Assembly (NCBI RefSeq): GCF_006335015.1
Contig: NZ_VDGT01000002.1
Coordinates: 186,001-250,000, forward strand
DNA from: Streptomyces sedi
GTDB taxonomy: Bacteria > Actinomycetota > Actinomycetes > Streptomycetales > Streptomycetaceae
Direction: 5' to 3'
DNA length: 64,000 bases
Under the pieces are notes generated by a model that was given only the letters and a program-made list of their open reading frames with translations, was not told the origin of the DNA and searched no databases. Positions 33,666 through 41,314 of the stretch are shown piece after piece. Each line of letters starts with the position of its first letter. Position 1 is the stretch's first letter. Position numbers and translations under genes: made by a program.

Positions 33666-36600
33666 GTGGTGCGCCCGGCGGACTGGTCTCCGGTGGACAT
33701 GGACAGGGATCCGACGCCCGGAGACCCGGACGAGGTCCGGGAGTTGGCGGACGACTTGCGGGAGTTCGCCGACGATGTGGGGGAGGCTCTCGGCAAGATC
33801 AGGGGGATGGCGGGGGAGCGCGCCGTGCTGGAGTGGGCCGGGCTCTCCGCGGACGCCTTCCGTCGCGAGTTCGACGGCGTGCCCGACAACCTCACGAAGC
33901 TGGAGGATTCTTACAGCCTCTGCGCGCAGGCACTCCATACCTATTGGCCCAAGCTGCAAACGGCGCAGGGCATGGCCGACCGCGCGCTCGACCGCGCGGT
34001 CTCCGCGCAGGTGGACCTCGCCTCAGCCCAGTCGGCGTTGGGCGACGCGACCGACTGGGTGGGCCGCGCGGGGGACGAGGCCGAACGGCTCCAACGCGAG
34101 GGGGAACGCGACGGTGCCGAGCCGCCCGACGAGGCCGACGTCCGCGCGGCGGCCCGTGACCAGCAGGCTGCCGAGTCCGCCGCCGGCGCCGCGCGGAGCC
34201 AGGTCGACGACGCGGAGGAACGACTGGCCGCCGCACGTCAACTCGCGCTTGACGCACAGGAGATGCGTGAGGAGGCGGCGCGCGAGTGCGCTCGTGACAT
34301 CGACGAGGCGAGTGACGCCGGCATTCAGAACCGCCGCTGGTGGGAGAAGGTCATCAAGTGGGTGACCGACAACTGGGACACTCTGGTCGAGATCTGCAAG
34401 GTGATCGTCGCCGTCCTCGGCGTCGTGGTCATGATCATCGGCGGCCCGTTGGCCTGGGTGGTCCTGGCCGCCGCGGTCGTCGTCCTCGCCGACACCCTCA
34501 TCAAGTACGCCAAGGGGGAGGCCGGACTCCTCGATGTCGCTTTTGCGGCACTTGACTGCATTCCCGGCATGAAGGGGCTGACGACGCTCGGCGGGCTGGC
34601 CCGTGGAGTGCGGGGACTGGCCTCGACCGGGCTGCGCGGTCTGCGCCAGGGGGCGCTGGGGTTGGGCCGGCGCGCCCGCGGCGAGGGCATTCCCATCAAC
34701 GCCCGCAACTCCTGCGGCGATCCGGTGGACGTCGCGACGGGCGAGCTGCTGATGTCGGCCACCGACGTCCTCCTTCCTGGCGTGCTTCCGCTGACGGTCG
34801 AACGGCACCACGTGTCCGGCTACCGCGCGGGGAGCGCGTTCGGGCACGGCTGGTCCTCCACCTTCGACCAGCGCCTGGTTCTCGACGAGTACGGCGTCAG
34901 GTTCCTCACCGCCGACGGCATGTTCCTCCTCTACCCGCGCCCGATCCCGGGGGAGGCCGTCTATCCGGTGGAGGGGCCGCGGTGGTCGCTCTCCTGGGAC
35001 GGCGTCGCGGGTTCACCCCTGGCGGTCCACCAGGTGGAGACGGGGCTGACGCTCCGCTTCGCACCCGTGGCCGGCCGTCCCGCCAGCGAGCTGCCGGTCA
35101 CGGCGATTACCGACCGCAACGGCAATCTCCAACAGTTCGTCTATGACAGTGACGGGTTCCTCACGGATGTCCACCACTCCGGCGGCTACCACCTCGGTGT
35201 CGGCACCACGGCGGGTCGGGTCACGGACATTCGGCTTCTGAGCGCCCCCGGACGGCCGGTCCTCATGCGTTACGGGTATGACCGGAGTGGAAGTCTCACC
35301 GACATCGTCAACTCCTCCGGCAAGCCGCTGCGCTTCCGCTACGCGGACCCGACGCGAATAGCCCGCTGGGAGGACCGAAACGGCAACTGGTACGAGTACA
35401 CGTATGACGAGCAGGGGCGCTGCGTCCACACCACGGGCCCGGACGGCCTGCTGGCGTACCGGTATGTCTACGACTCCGAGAACCAGCGCACGCTGGTCAC
35501 CGACTCGCTCGGTCACGTCTCGACGTTCCAGTTCAACGACTCCTTCCAACTGCTCGCCCAGACCGACCCGTTGGGGCATACCTCCCAGCGCTCCTGGGAC
35601 CGGCACGACCGTGTGCTGAGCCTCAGCGATCCCCTGGGCAACACGCTTCGCCACACCTACGAGGAACACGGCTGGCTCAGCGCCGTCACGCATCCCGACG
35701 GCAGCACGGTGCGTATCGAGCGCAACGAGTTCGGTCAGCCCGCGGAGATGACCGAGGCGAACGGGAACACCTGGAGCCAGGCCTTCGATTCGTCGGGCAA
35801 TCGGATCGCTCTCGTGGACCCCCAGGGCAGAAGGACGCTCTACGCATACGACGCGCACGGGGGGCTCGCCCGCATCGTCGACGCCGAAGGCGCCGTCACA
35901 CAGGTGCGGTGCGACGGGGCGGGACTGCCCGTGGCGGTGACGAGCCCGGACGGTTCCGTCACCCGCTACGAGCGGGACGCGTTCGGCCGCCCGAGCCGCG
36001 TTGTCGATCCGCTGTCGCACGAGGTGCTCCTTGAGTACACCCCGGAAGGGCTCCTCTCGCGGCGCGTCGACCCGGCCGGCGGCGAACAGCTCTGGGAGTG
36101 GGACGGCGAGAACAACTGCGTCCGCCACACGGATGAGAACGGCGGCGTCAGCCACTTCACGTACGGCCCCTTCGACGTCCTGACGAGCCAGACCGATCCG
36201 ACCGGCGCGCGCTACGAGTACCGTCACGACTCCCAGTCGCGTCTCGTGTGTGTGGTCGCGCCCGGCGGAAAGACCTGGGACTACACCCGCGATGCGAACG
36301 GGCGAGTGGTCGCCGAGCGCGACATGGACGGACGCGCGGTCTCCTACACCTTCGACGCCCGTGGCCAGCTCACGGCACGGACGAACGCCACGGGCCAGGT
36401 CGTCGCCTGGGAACGTGACGCGCTCGGTCGGGTCGCCGCCAAGCGTGTCGGTGACACCGTGACGGACTACCGGTACGACGAAGCGGGCAACCTGGTCGGT
36501 GCCGCCGGCCCCGACGTCGAACTCGTGCTCGAACGGGACCCGATGGGCCGGATCCTGGCGGAAACGGTCAACGGACGGACGCTGGGCCAGCGTTACGACG

Positions 36601-38099
36601 GGCGCGGGCGCCTGGTGGCCCGAACCACCCCTGGCGGCCACACCAGCACGTGGCAGTACGACCTCGAAGGGCGGTCGGCCCGGCTGGAGGCAGCCGACCA
36701 TGTGCTGTCGTTCGCACACGATCCGACCGGCAGGGAGACCGAACGGCGGGTCGACGACAACGCGTCGGTGGCGCAGGTGTGGGGAGCGTCGGGCCAGCTC
36801 ACCGCGCAGGTGGTCAACCCCGGCGCCGCGCGGGAGCGACGCCGGAGCTACGGCTACCGGGCGGACGGCCACCTCACCGCGATCACCGACAGCGCCGGTG
36901 GCGCCACCGAGATGGCTCTCGACGGCCTCGGCCGGATCACCGAACTCCGCGGGCCGCGTCACCACGAGGGCTACGCCTACGGCGCGGGCGGCGCCCTCGC
37001 CGCGGTCCGGGTCGACGGTCCGGCCGTGGACACCCAGGAGGCCGCCGTGACGTTCGACGGGGCGCGCCCCGCCGCCAAGGGGGACCTGCGGTACGAGTAC
37101 GACGCGGCAGGTCGCGTGGTGCTCCGCGAGCGACTCCGGCCTTCGGGGCGCGCCGAGGGATGGCGGTACAGCTGGGACGCCGAGGACCGACTCACCGAGG
37201 TGGTGACACCGGACGGGACGCGGTGGCGCTACCGGTACGACCCGGTCGGCAGGCGATCCGCCAAGGAACGTCTGCACGCGGACGGTTCGGTCGCCGAGAC
37301 AACGACGTTCACCTGGCACGACACCACGCTCGTGGAGACGACGACGGAAGGCGCGGACGCCGGTCCGACGACGCTCACCTGGGACCACGACGCGCTGCGG
37401 AGGCCGATATCCCAGACCGAGCGCCGAGGCGAGAACGACCGCCGTTTCTACGCCATCGTGACGGACCTTGTCGGCACTCCCACCGAGCTGCTCACCGCCG
37501 AGGGAGAGCGCGTCTGGGCCTCGCGGACCACGGTGTGGGGAAAGAAACTGGCACCCACCGAGAACGATCCCGTTCCGCTGCGCTTCCCCGGCCAGTACGC
37601 GGACGAGGAGACCGGGTGGCACTACAACCTGCATCGCCACTACGACCCGGAGACGGCCTCCTACACGGCCCCCGACCCCCTGGGACTCGCCCCCGCGCCG
37701 CACCACTACGGGTACGTGGACAATCCGCACAGCTGGCTCGACCCCCTGGGGCTCACTCCCTGCCGGCTTTATCACTACACCAACGAGGACGGGTTGCGCG
37801 GAATACTCGACAGTAAGGAGATGTGGCCCTCACTGCGCGCACAGAACCCGAAGGACGCCCGTTATGGCGACGGTCAATACCTGACGGACATCGCTCCGGG
37901 GACGAGGACGCTCGGCCAACTCTCCTATGCCTTTCTGCGAGTACCGTGGGCCGGCAGGCGATTCACCCACTACGTGGAGATCGACGTACGCGGGCTGGAC
38001 GTCCTCCAGGCACCTGACCGGCCGGATGTCTTCATTTTCCTCAACGACGGTAACCTCGACATCTCGGACCGCATCGTCAGTCATGGACGGAGTACCTGA
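33666..38099 (+). CDS. Rhs-repeat polymorphic toxin with C-terminal ADP-ribosyltransferase (Tox-ART-HYD1)
   Basis: A 1477-residue protein. Residues 1-240 are helical, WXG/LXG-like (VREFADD..., long coiled coil); two membrane helices follow at about 240-285 (ICKVIVAVLGVVVMIIGG). A DUF6531 segment (NSCGDPVDVATGELLMSATDV) starts near 350, then many RHS/YD repeats (YDEQGR, YEYTYDEQG) to the core end GLAPAPHHYGYVDNPHSWLDPLGL near 1360. Residues 1366-1477 (LYHYTNEDGLRGIL, PKDARYGDGQYLTDI) match the HYD1 class of ADP-ribosyltransferase toxins. The GTG at 33666 follows GGGGTGGGG. Export is probably through an ESX-type or related route; no secretion genes lie nearby. Confidence 0.9.
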   Translation: MVRPADWSPVDMDRDPTPGDPDEVRELADDLREFADDVGEALGKIRGMAGERAVLEWAGLSADAFRREFDGVPDNLTKLEDSYSLCAQALHTYWPKLQTAQGMADRALDRAVSAQVDLASAQSALGDATDWVGRAGDEAERLQREGERDGAEPPDEADVRAAARDQQAAESAAGAARSQVDDAEERLAAARQLALDAQEMREEAARECARDIDEASDAGIQNRRWWEKVIKWVTDNWDTLVEICKVIVAVLGVVVMIIGGPLAWVVLAAAVVVLADTLIKYAKGEAGLLDVAFAALDCIPGMKGLTTLGGLARGVRGLASTGLRGLRQGALGLGRRARGEGIPINARNSCGDPVDVATGELLMSATDVLLPGVLPLTVERHHVSGYRAGSAFGHGWSSTFDQRLVLDEYGVRFLTADGMFLLYPRPIPGEAVYPVEGPRWSLSWDGVAGSPLAVHQVETGLTLRFAPVAGRPASELPVTAITDRNGNLQQFVYDSDGFLTDVHHSGGYHLGVGTTAGRVTDIRLLSAPGRPVLMRYGYDRSGSLTDIVNSSGKPLRFRYADPTRIARWEDRNGNWYEYTYDEQGRCVHTTGPDGLLAYRYVYDSENQRTLVTDSLGHVSTFQFNDSFQLLAQTDPLGHTSQRSWDRHDRVLSLSDPLGNTLRHTYEEHGWLSAVTHPDGSTVRIERNEFGQPAEMTEANGNTWSQAFDSSGNRIALVDPQGRRTLYAYDAHGGLARIVDAEGAVTQVRCDGAGLPVAVTSPDGSVTRYERDAFGRPSRVVDPLSHEVLLEYTPEGLLSRRVDPAGGEQLWEWDGENNCVRHTDENGGVSHFTYGPFDVLTSQTDPTGARYEYRHDSQSRLVCVVAPGGKTWDYTRDANGRVVAERDMDGRAVSYTFDARGQLTARTNATGQVVAWERDALGRVAAKRVGDTVTDYRYDEAGNLVGAAGPDVELVLERDPMGRILAETVNGRTLGQRYDGRGRLVARTTPGGHTSTWQYDLEGRSARLEAADHVLSFAHDPTGRETERRVDDNASVAQVWGASGQLTAQVVNPGAARERRRSYGYRADGHLTAITDSAGGATEMALDGLGRITELRGPRHHEGYAYGAGGALAAVRVDGPAVDTQEAAVTFDGARPAAKGDLRYEYDAAGRVVLRERLRPSGRAEGWRYSWDAEDRLTEVVTPDGTRWRYRYDPVGRRSAKERLHADGSVAETTTFTWHDTTLVETTTEGADAGPTTLTWDHDALRRPISQTERRGENDRRFYAIVTDLVGTPTELLTAEGERVWASRTTVWGKKLAPTENDPVPLRFPGQYADEETGWHYNLHRHYDPETASYTAPDPLGLAPAPHHYGYVDNPHSWLDPLGLTPCRLYHYTNEDGLRGILDSKEMWPSLRAQNPKDARYGDGQYLTDIAPGTRTLGQLSYAFLRVPWAGRRFTHYVEIDVRGLDVLQAPDRPDVFIFLNDGNLDISDRIVSHGRST

Positions 38100-38375
38100 G
38101 TGCGTCACTGGAAGGTCTACTGGCATCACCAGTTCACCGAGGAGCCCATCAGTATCTACAGTGAACTCCGCGACGACGGTAGCGAAGTGCGTCGCGTGGA
38201 GGAATTCCGCGACGGCACGGCGGGGTGGGCCGACGGTGACGCGCACAGCGCGAGAACCTTTCTGGCCGATGTCGCGTTCGGCGACATGAGTGAGGTGGCG
38301 GCGCAGGAGGAGTTCACCGCTTTCCTCATCGAACGCCAGGAGTTCGAAGGCGCTTGGGCGCGTGCGCGTCGGTAG
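38100..38375 (+). CDS. DUF6881-like immunity protein for the Rhs toxin
   Basis: A 91-residue cytoplasmic protein beginning at a GTG that directly follows the toxin stop codon (TGAGTG), the classic site of a cognate immunity gene. RHWKVYWHHQFTEEPISIYSELRDDGSEVRRVEEFRDG followed by an acidic C-terminal half resembles DUF6881 proteins, often found behind HYD1-type ADP-ribosyltransferase toxins. It is predicted to block its enzyme in the producer. The stop codon lies within a heptamer tandem repeat. Confidence 0.8.
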   Translation: MRHWKVYWHHQFTEEPISIYSELRDDGSEVRRVEEFRDGTAGWADGDAHSARTFLADVAFGDMSEVAAQEEFTAFLIERQEFEGAWARARR

Positions 38376-38400
38376 TCGGTAGTCGGTAGTCGGTAGTCGG
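38368..38400. repeat. 7-bp tandem repeat
   Basis: Four exact GTCGGTA units plus a partial fifth. The repeat begins in the last codons of the immunity gene; the TAG stop is part of the first unit. Unit length is not a multiple of three. Confidence 0.95.
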
Positions 38401-38471
38401 GCGGTGGGCGGCGGCATCGGTGTCGGCTTGGTCACGGGGCGGGCGTCCGCGTCGGGCCGAGGTGCCGGTGG

Positions 38472-39830
38472 TCAGCCGTTCAGGCCGCCGCGCAGTTGGC
38501 GGTGGGCGTGGTCGCGCCACTCCCGTACCCGGGGTTCCCGCGCCCAGGGGGCGAGGGCGGTGTCCACGTCGGAGACGTACTCGCGGGCGCGGTCCGAGGA
38601 GACGCCGGCGAGGATGTCCACCGAGCGGCGGCCGACGGCCAGGCCCTGGTCCAGGTCTCCGGCCTGGAGGTGCGCGGTGGCGGTGACGGAGAGCCGGAGT
38701 CCGACCGCCCGGGTGTGTCCGGCTGGCATGGTGGCCTGGGCGTCCCAGCTCGCGGCGACCTGCGGCTTGCCCAGGTCGCGGTAGATCTCGACCGCGTCGC
38801 TCGCCATGCGGGCCGGCCCGAAGTAGGCGATGTAGGTGGGGGATTCGGTCTCGCGCGCGGCGTCCAGCAGCCGTTCGCAACGGGCGAGCGCCCGGGCCGC
38901 CGCCCGTTCGTCGCCGGTCCTGGCGTTGGCGCGGGCCTCGATGAGCTGGGTGAACGCGCGGACGCGGGGGGAGGCGTCGCGGCCGGAGCGCTCGTAGGCG
39001 CCCTGTGCCATGTCGATCGCTTCCGTGGGGTACCCGCGGCGCATGGTCTGGAGTGCCATGGTGGCCAGGACATACGCGCCCAGCTCGGCGTTGTCGCCGG
39101 CCCGCGCCAGGCTCAGCGCCTGCACGAAGTGCTCCTGGGCGAGCGCGTGGTCGCCCGCGTCGAAGGCCGCCCAGCCGGCGAGCCGCGAGAGTTCGGCTGC
39201 GGCGGAGTGCAGGCCGTTGGAGACCGACTGGGTGGCCCTTCCCGCGAGCAGGGGAGCGGCGCGGTTGGTCAGGCAGTCCACCACCTGCCCGGTGCGCCAG
39301 TTCGCTCCGCCGTAGCGGGCGTCCCACTGCCGGGCCTGCTCGGCCTGTTCCCACAGCTCGTCCAGTTCCTTCTGGCCGACCCGTTGGCCGCCCGCGTGGG
39401 TGGGCGCCGCGGCGGCCGGGTGGATCAGCCAACGGGTGACGGGCAGTGCGAAGGCGCTGACGACGAACGCGCGCCTCAGATACGAACGGCGGTGCATGTT
39501 TCTCCAGAAGTTGGCCGCCTGCGCCGCGGCGTCGGCGGGGTCACGTGAGAACTCCAGCCCGCCGGCGTCGTCCGGATGGGAAGGGGCCATGCCGATCTCG
39601 GCCACGTCTACCGCTCGTCCGAGCCTTTCCCCCAGAGCCTGCGCCAGCAACGCCGGAACGGGCTGTCGCGGGATCATGCCGGCGAGCCAGTTGGACACGC
39701 TTGTGTGCGTGTAGGAGGTGGGCCGACCAGCGCCGGCGGCTAACTGGTTGACGCGGTGCGCCAAGCGCTTGTGGCTGGCGCCGGACGCGGAGACGAGGGC
39801 GGCCAGTGAGCCGTTGGGTGATCGGGTCAC
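38472..39830 (-). CDS. NsdA-like TPR transcriptional regulator
   Basis: A 452-residue regulator. Residues 1-75 include a helix-turn-helix-like region (LAHRVNQLAAG...SYTHTSVSNWLAGMIPRQPVPALLAQAL); residues 150-440 are tetratricopeptide-type helices (AFDAGDHALAQEHFVQALSLARAGDNAELGAYVLATMALQTM). This build is that of NsdA, a negative regulator of development and antibiotics in S. coelicolor, and its many paralogues. The GTG at 39830 follows GAGGAC. Transcribed divergently from nothing obvious; two CTTGTGAG boxes lie upstream. Confidence 0.82.
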   Translation of the reverse strand: MTRSPNGSLAALVSASGASHKRLAHRVNQLAAGAGRPTSYTHTSVSNWLAGMIPRQPVPALLAQALGERLGRAVDVAEIGMAPSHPDDAGGLEFSRDPADAAAQAANFWRNMHRRSYLRRAFVVSAFALPVTRWLIHPAAAAPTHAGGQRVGQKELDELWEQAEQARQWDARYGGANWRTGQVVDCLTNRAAPLLAGRATQSVSNGLHSAAAELSRLAGWAAFDAGDHALAQEHFVQALSLARAGDNAELGAYVLATMALQTMRRGYPTEAIDMAQGAYERSGRDASPRVRAFTQLIEARANARTGDERAAARALARCERLLDAARETESPTYIAYFGPARMASDAVEIYRDLGKPQVAASWDAQATMPAGHTRAVGLRLSVTATAHLQAGDLDQGLAVGRRSVDILAGVSSDRAREYVSDVDTALAPWAREPRVREWRDHAHRQLRGGLNG

Positions 39831-40138
39831 TGTGTCCTCGCATCCTGATGGCGCGTCACCGCGTCATCGCCGAGCGTAGAACAACGCGCTTGCGGGTCAG
39901 CCCTCTTGTGAGTTTTCGGCCCCCCTTGTGAGCCTCCTTTTTCTTCGCGTACCCCGGGTTTCCTGGTGTTTGTGCCGGGACCGGTATCACCCGCTGACAC
40001 GGTGGAGGGGCGATGAGTGTTTCTGCTGAGGGGCCGGTGCGCGCGTTGCGGCTCTGCCCCGTTGTCGGTGCGAGGGGGGTGACGGTCGGATCGCCGGATG
40101 GCGGCGCGGCGGTCGTCCCCCTCACCCAGGGAGGCGCG
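39831..40138. other. Intergenic region with CTTGTGAG direct repeats
   Basis: A 308-base gap. CTTGTGAG occurs at 39905-39912 and 39925-39932, exactly 20 bases apart (two helix turns), each after a C/T run, about 75-100 bases before the NsdA-like gene, a possible regulator site. At 40013 an ATG behind GGTGGAGGGG opens a plus-strand frame (SVSAEGPVRALRLCPVVGARG) that looks real for some 40 residues and then degenerates over the opposite gene, perhaps a clipped small gene. Confidence 0.45.
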
Positions 40139-40942
40139 TCACCCCTCGCACCTCACCCCCACGGGGCAGAAGTGTTCCAGCGCCACGTCGAGGAGCGCGC
40201 GTTCCTCGTTCAGCGCCCGGTCGCGCCCGCCGGCGGACAGGCTCCAGTAGAGGCCGTCGATGGCCTCGAAGCGAATCTCGACGAAGTACTCCGCCTCGTT
40301 GACCCCGGTGGCGGGGACCCGATACTCCATCTGTTGCCCGGTCACGTCTCCGTAGATGAAGAACTCGGGGCCTGCCAGTACTTCGGCCCAGCTCTGCCCG
40401 GACTCCTGGAAGGATTCCTCGGGGGGCGCCTCGAAGGCGTTGGAAAGGAAGAGGACGCGCGGGCCGAAGTCCTCCCCGTATCCCACGTGCCCCCTGTCAC
40501 CCGACAGAGCCTTCTCCTTGAGCCCCCAGCCGTCGGGGATGACGGCCGCGAAGCCGTCTCCCTCGTCGTACCACTGATAGCCGGCGGGCAGGGCCTCCGG
40601 CTCCGTGGTCGCCTGCCCGCCGTCGCCGGTGGACTCCCCGCCGTCACCGACGGACTCCTCCCCACCGCCGGTGGACCCCGAGCCGCCGGTGGACCCTTCA
40701 CCGCCGGTGGACTCCCCGTCGCCGGCGGCGAGCAGGAGCGTCAGTACGGCGGCGGCGGCGACCACCACGGCCGTCGCCGCCATCAGCGCCTCCCCGACAC
40801 GGCCGTGGAAGCCGCCGTGTCGCGGGGGCGGGGTGAGCGCGGTGGGTGACGGTGGATCTGTGACGGTGGGCAGCCTGCCGCGGTCGGCGGGGTCCTCCCA
40901 GCACTGGGCGTCCGCGTTCCAGTAGCGCCGGCTCTCGGCCAT
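40139..40942 (-). CDS. Single-pass membrane protein with Gly/Ser/Thr-rich stalk
   Basis: A 267-residue protein of unknown function. Residues 1-50 are cytoplasmic, with RYWNADAQCWEDPADRG near the start; a helix spans about 53-73 (LMAATAVVVAAAAVLTLLLAA). A stalk of STGGEGSTGGSGSTGGGEE type leads to an extracytoplasmic domain (residues 117-267, YQWYDEGDGFAAVIPDGW, LSAGGRDRALNEERALLDVALEHFCPVGVRCE) that recalls PsbP/lipoprotein-like domains. It ends a three-gene minus-strand unit, 12 bases after the preceding gene. Confidence 0.7.
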   Translation of the reverse strand: MAESRRYWNADAQCWEDPADRGRLPTVTDPPSPTALTPPPRHGGFHGRVGEALMAATAVVVAAAAVLTLLLAAGDGESTGGEGSTGGSGSTGGGEESVGDGGESTGDGGQATTEPEALPAGYQWYDEGDGFAAVIPDGWGLKEKALSGDRGHVGYGEDFGPRVLFLSNAFEAPPEESFQESGQSWAEVLAGPEFFIYGDVTGQQMEYRVPATGVNEAEYFVEIRFEAIDGLYWSLSAGGRDRALNEERALLDVALEHFCPVGVRCEG

Positions 40943-40954
40943 CGCCCTCCTCCC

Positions 40955-41314
40955 TCACATGCCGAGCAGACCGGTGACGGCTCCCGCCGAGGTCAGCACG
41001 GTGGTCAACGAGGCCGCGTCGGTGAGGAGTTCACGCAGGCGGCGCAGCCGGCCCTCGCCCGCGCTCCCGGTGCGGGTGATCTCGTCCTCCGCGTCGGCCA
41101 GGGCCTCGTCGAGCTCCGCGGTCTGCTGGCTCGCCCGCACCGTGGTCAGGTCCGCTCGCAGTTCCCTGAGGGCGGCGAGCAGCCGTTCCGTGTCGTCGCC
41201 GTTCGCCGGGGCGGTGCCGTGGTGGCTGGTGGCCTCCGCGTGGCTGCCGATGGCGAACGTGCTGTCCGACACGCTGCCGATGCTGACATGGGGTGGGGAC
41301 TCTTCACTGGCCAT
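40955..41314 (-). CDS. Small coiled-coil protein with STFAIG motif (DUF5955-like)
   Basis: A 119-residue cytoplasmic protein. Residues 8-32 carry VSIGSVSDSTFAIGSHAEAT; residues 40-100 form a charged coiled coil (TERLLAALRELRADLTTVRASQQTAELDEALADAEDEI); the last 20 residues are hydrophobic (ASLTTVLTSAGAVTGLLGM). The build resembles DUF5955 proteins, whose role is unknown. The first motif closely repeats one at the C-terminus of the preceding gene's product. The ATG at 41314 lies 11 bases inside that gene. Confidence 0.65.
   Translation of the reverse strand: MASEESPPHVSIGSVSDSTFAIGSHAEATSHHGTAPANGDDTERLLAALRELRADLTTVRASQQTAELDEALADAEDEITRTGSAGEGRLRRLRELLTDAASLTTVLTSAGAVTGLLGM

Noticed and set aside
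35013..37775. A 920-codon open frame opposite the Rhs gene
   Set aside because: It mirrors the third-position GC pattern of the Rhs frame, has no SD or domain, and the sense strand encodes clear YD repeats.
38368..38400. Heptamer tandem repeat as a CRISPR array
   Set aside because: Units are seven bases with no spacers and no cas genes occur in the window.
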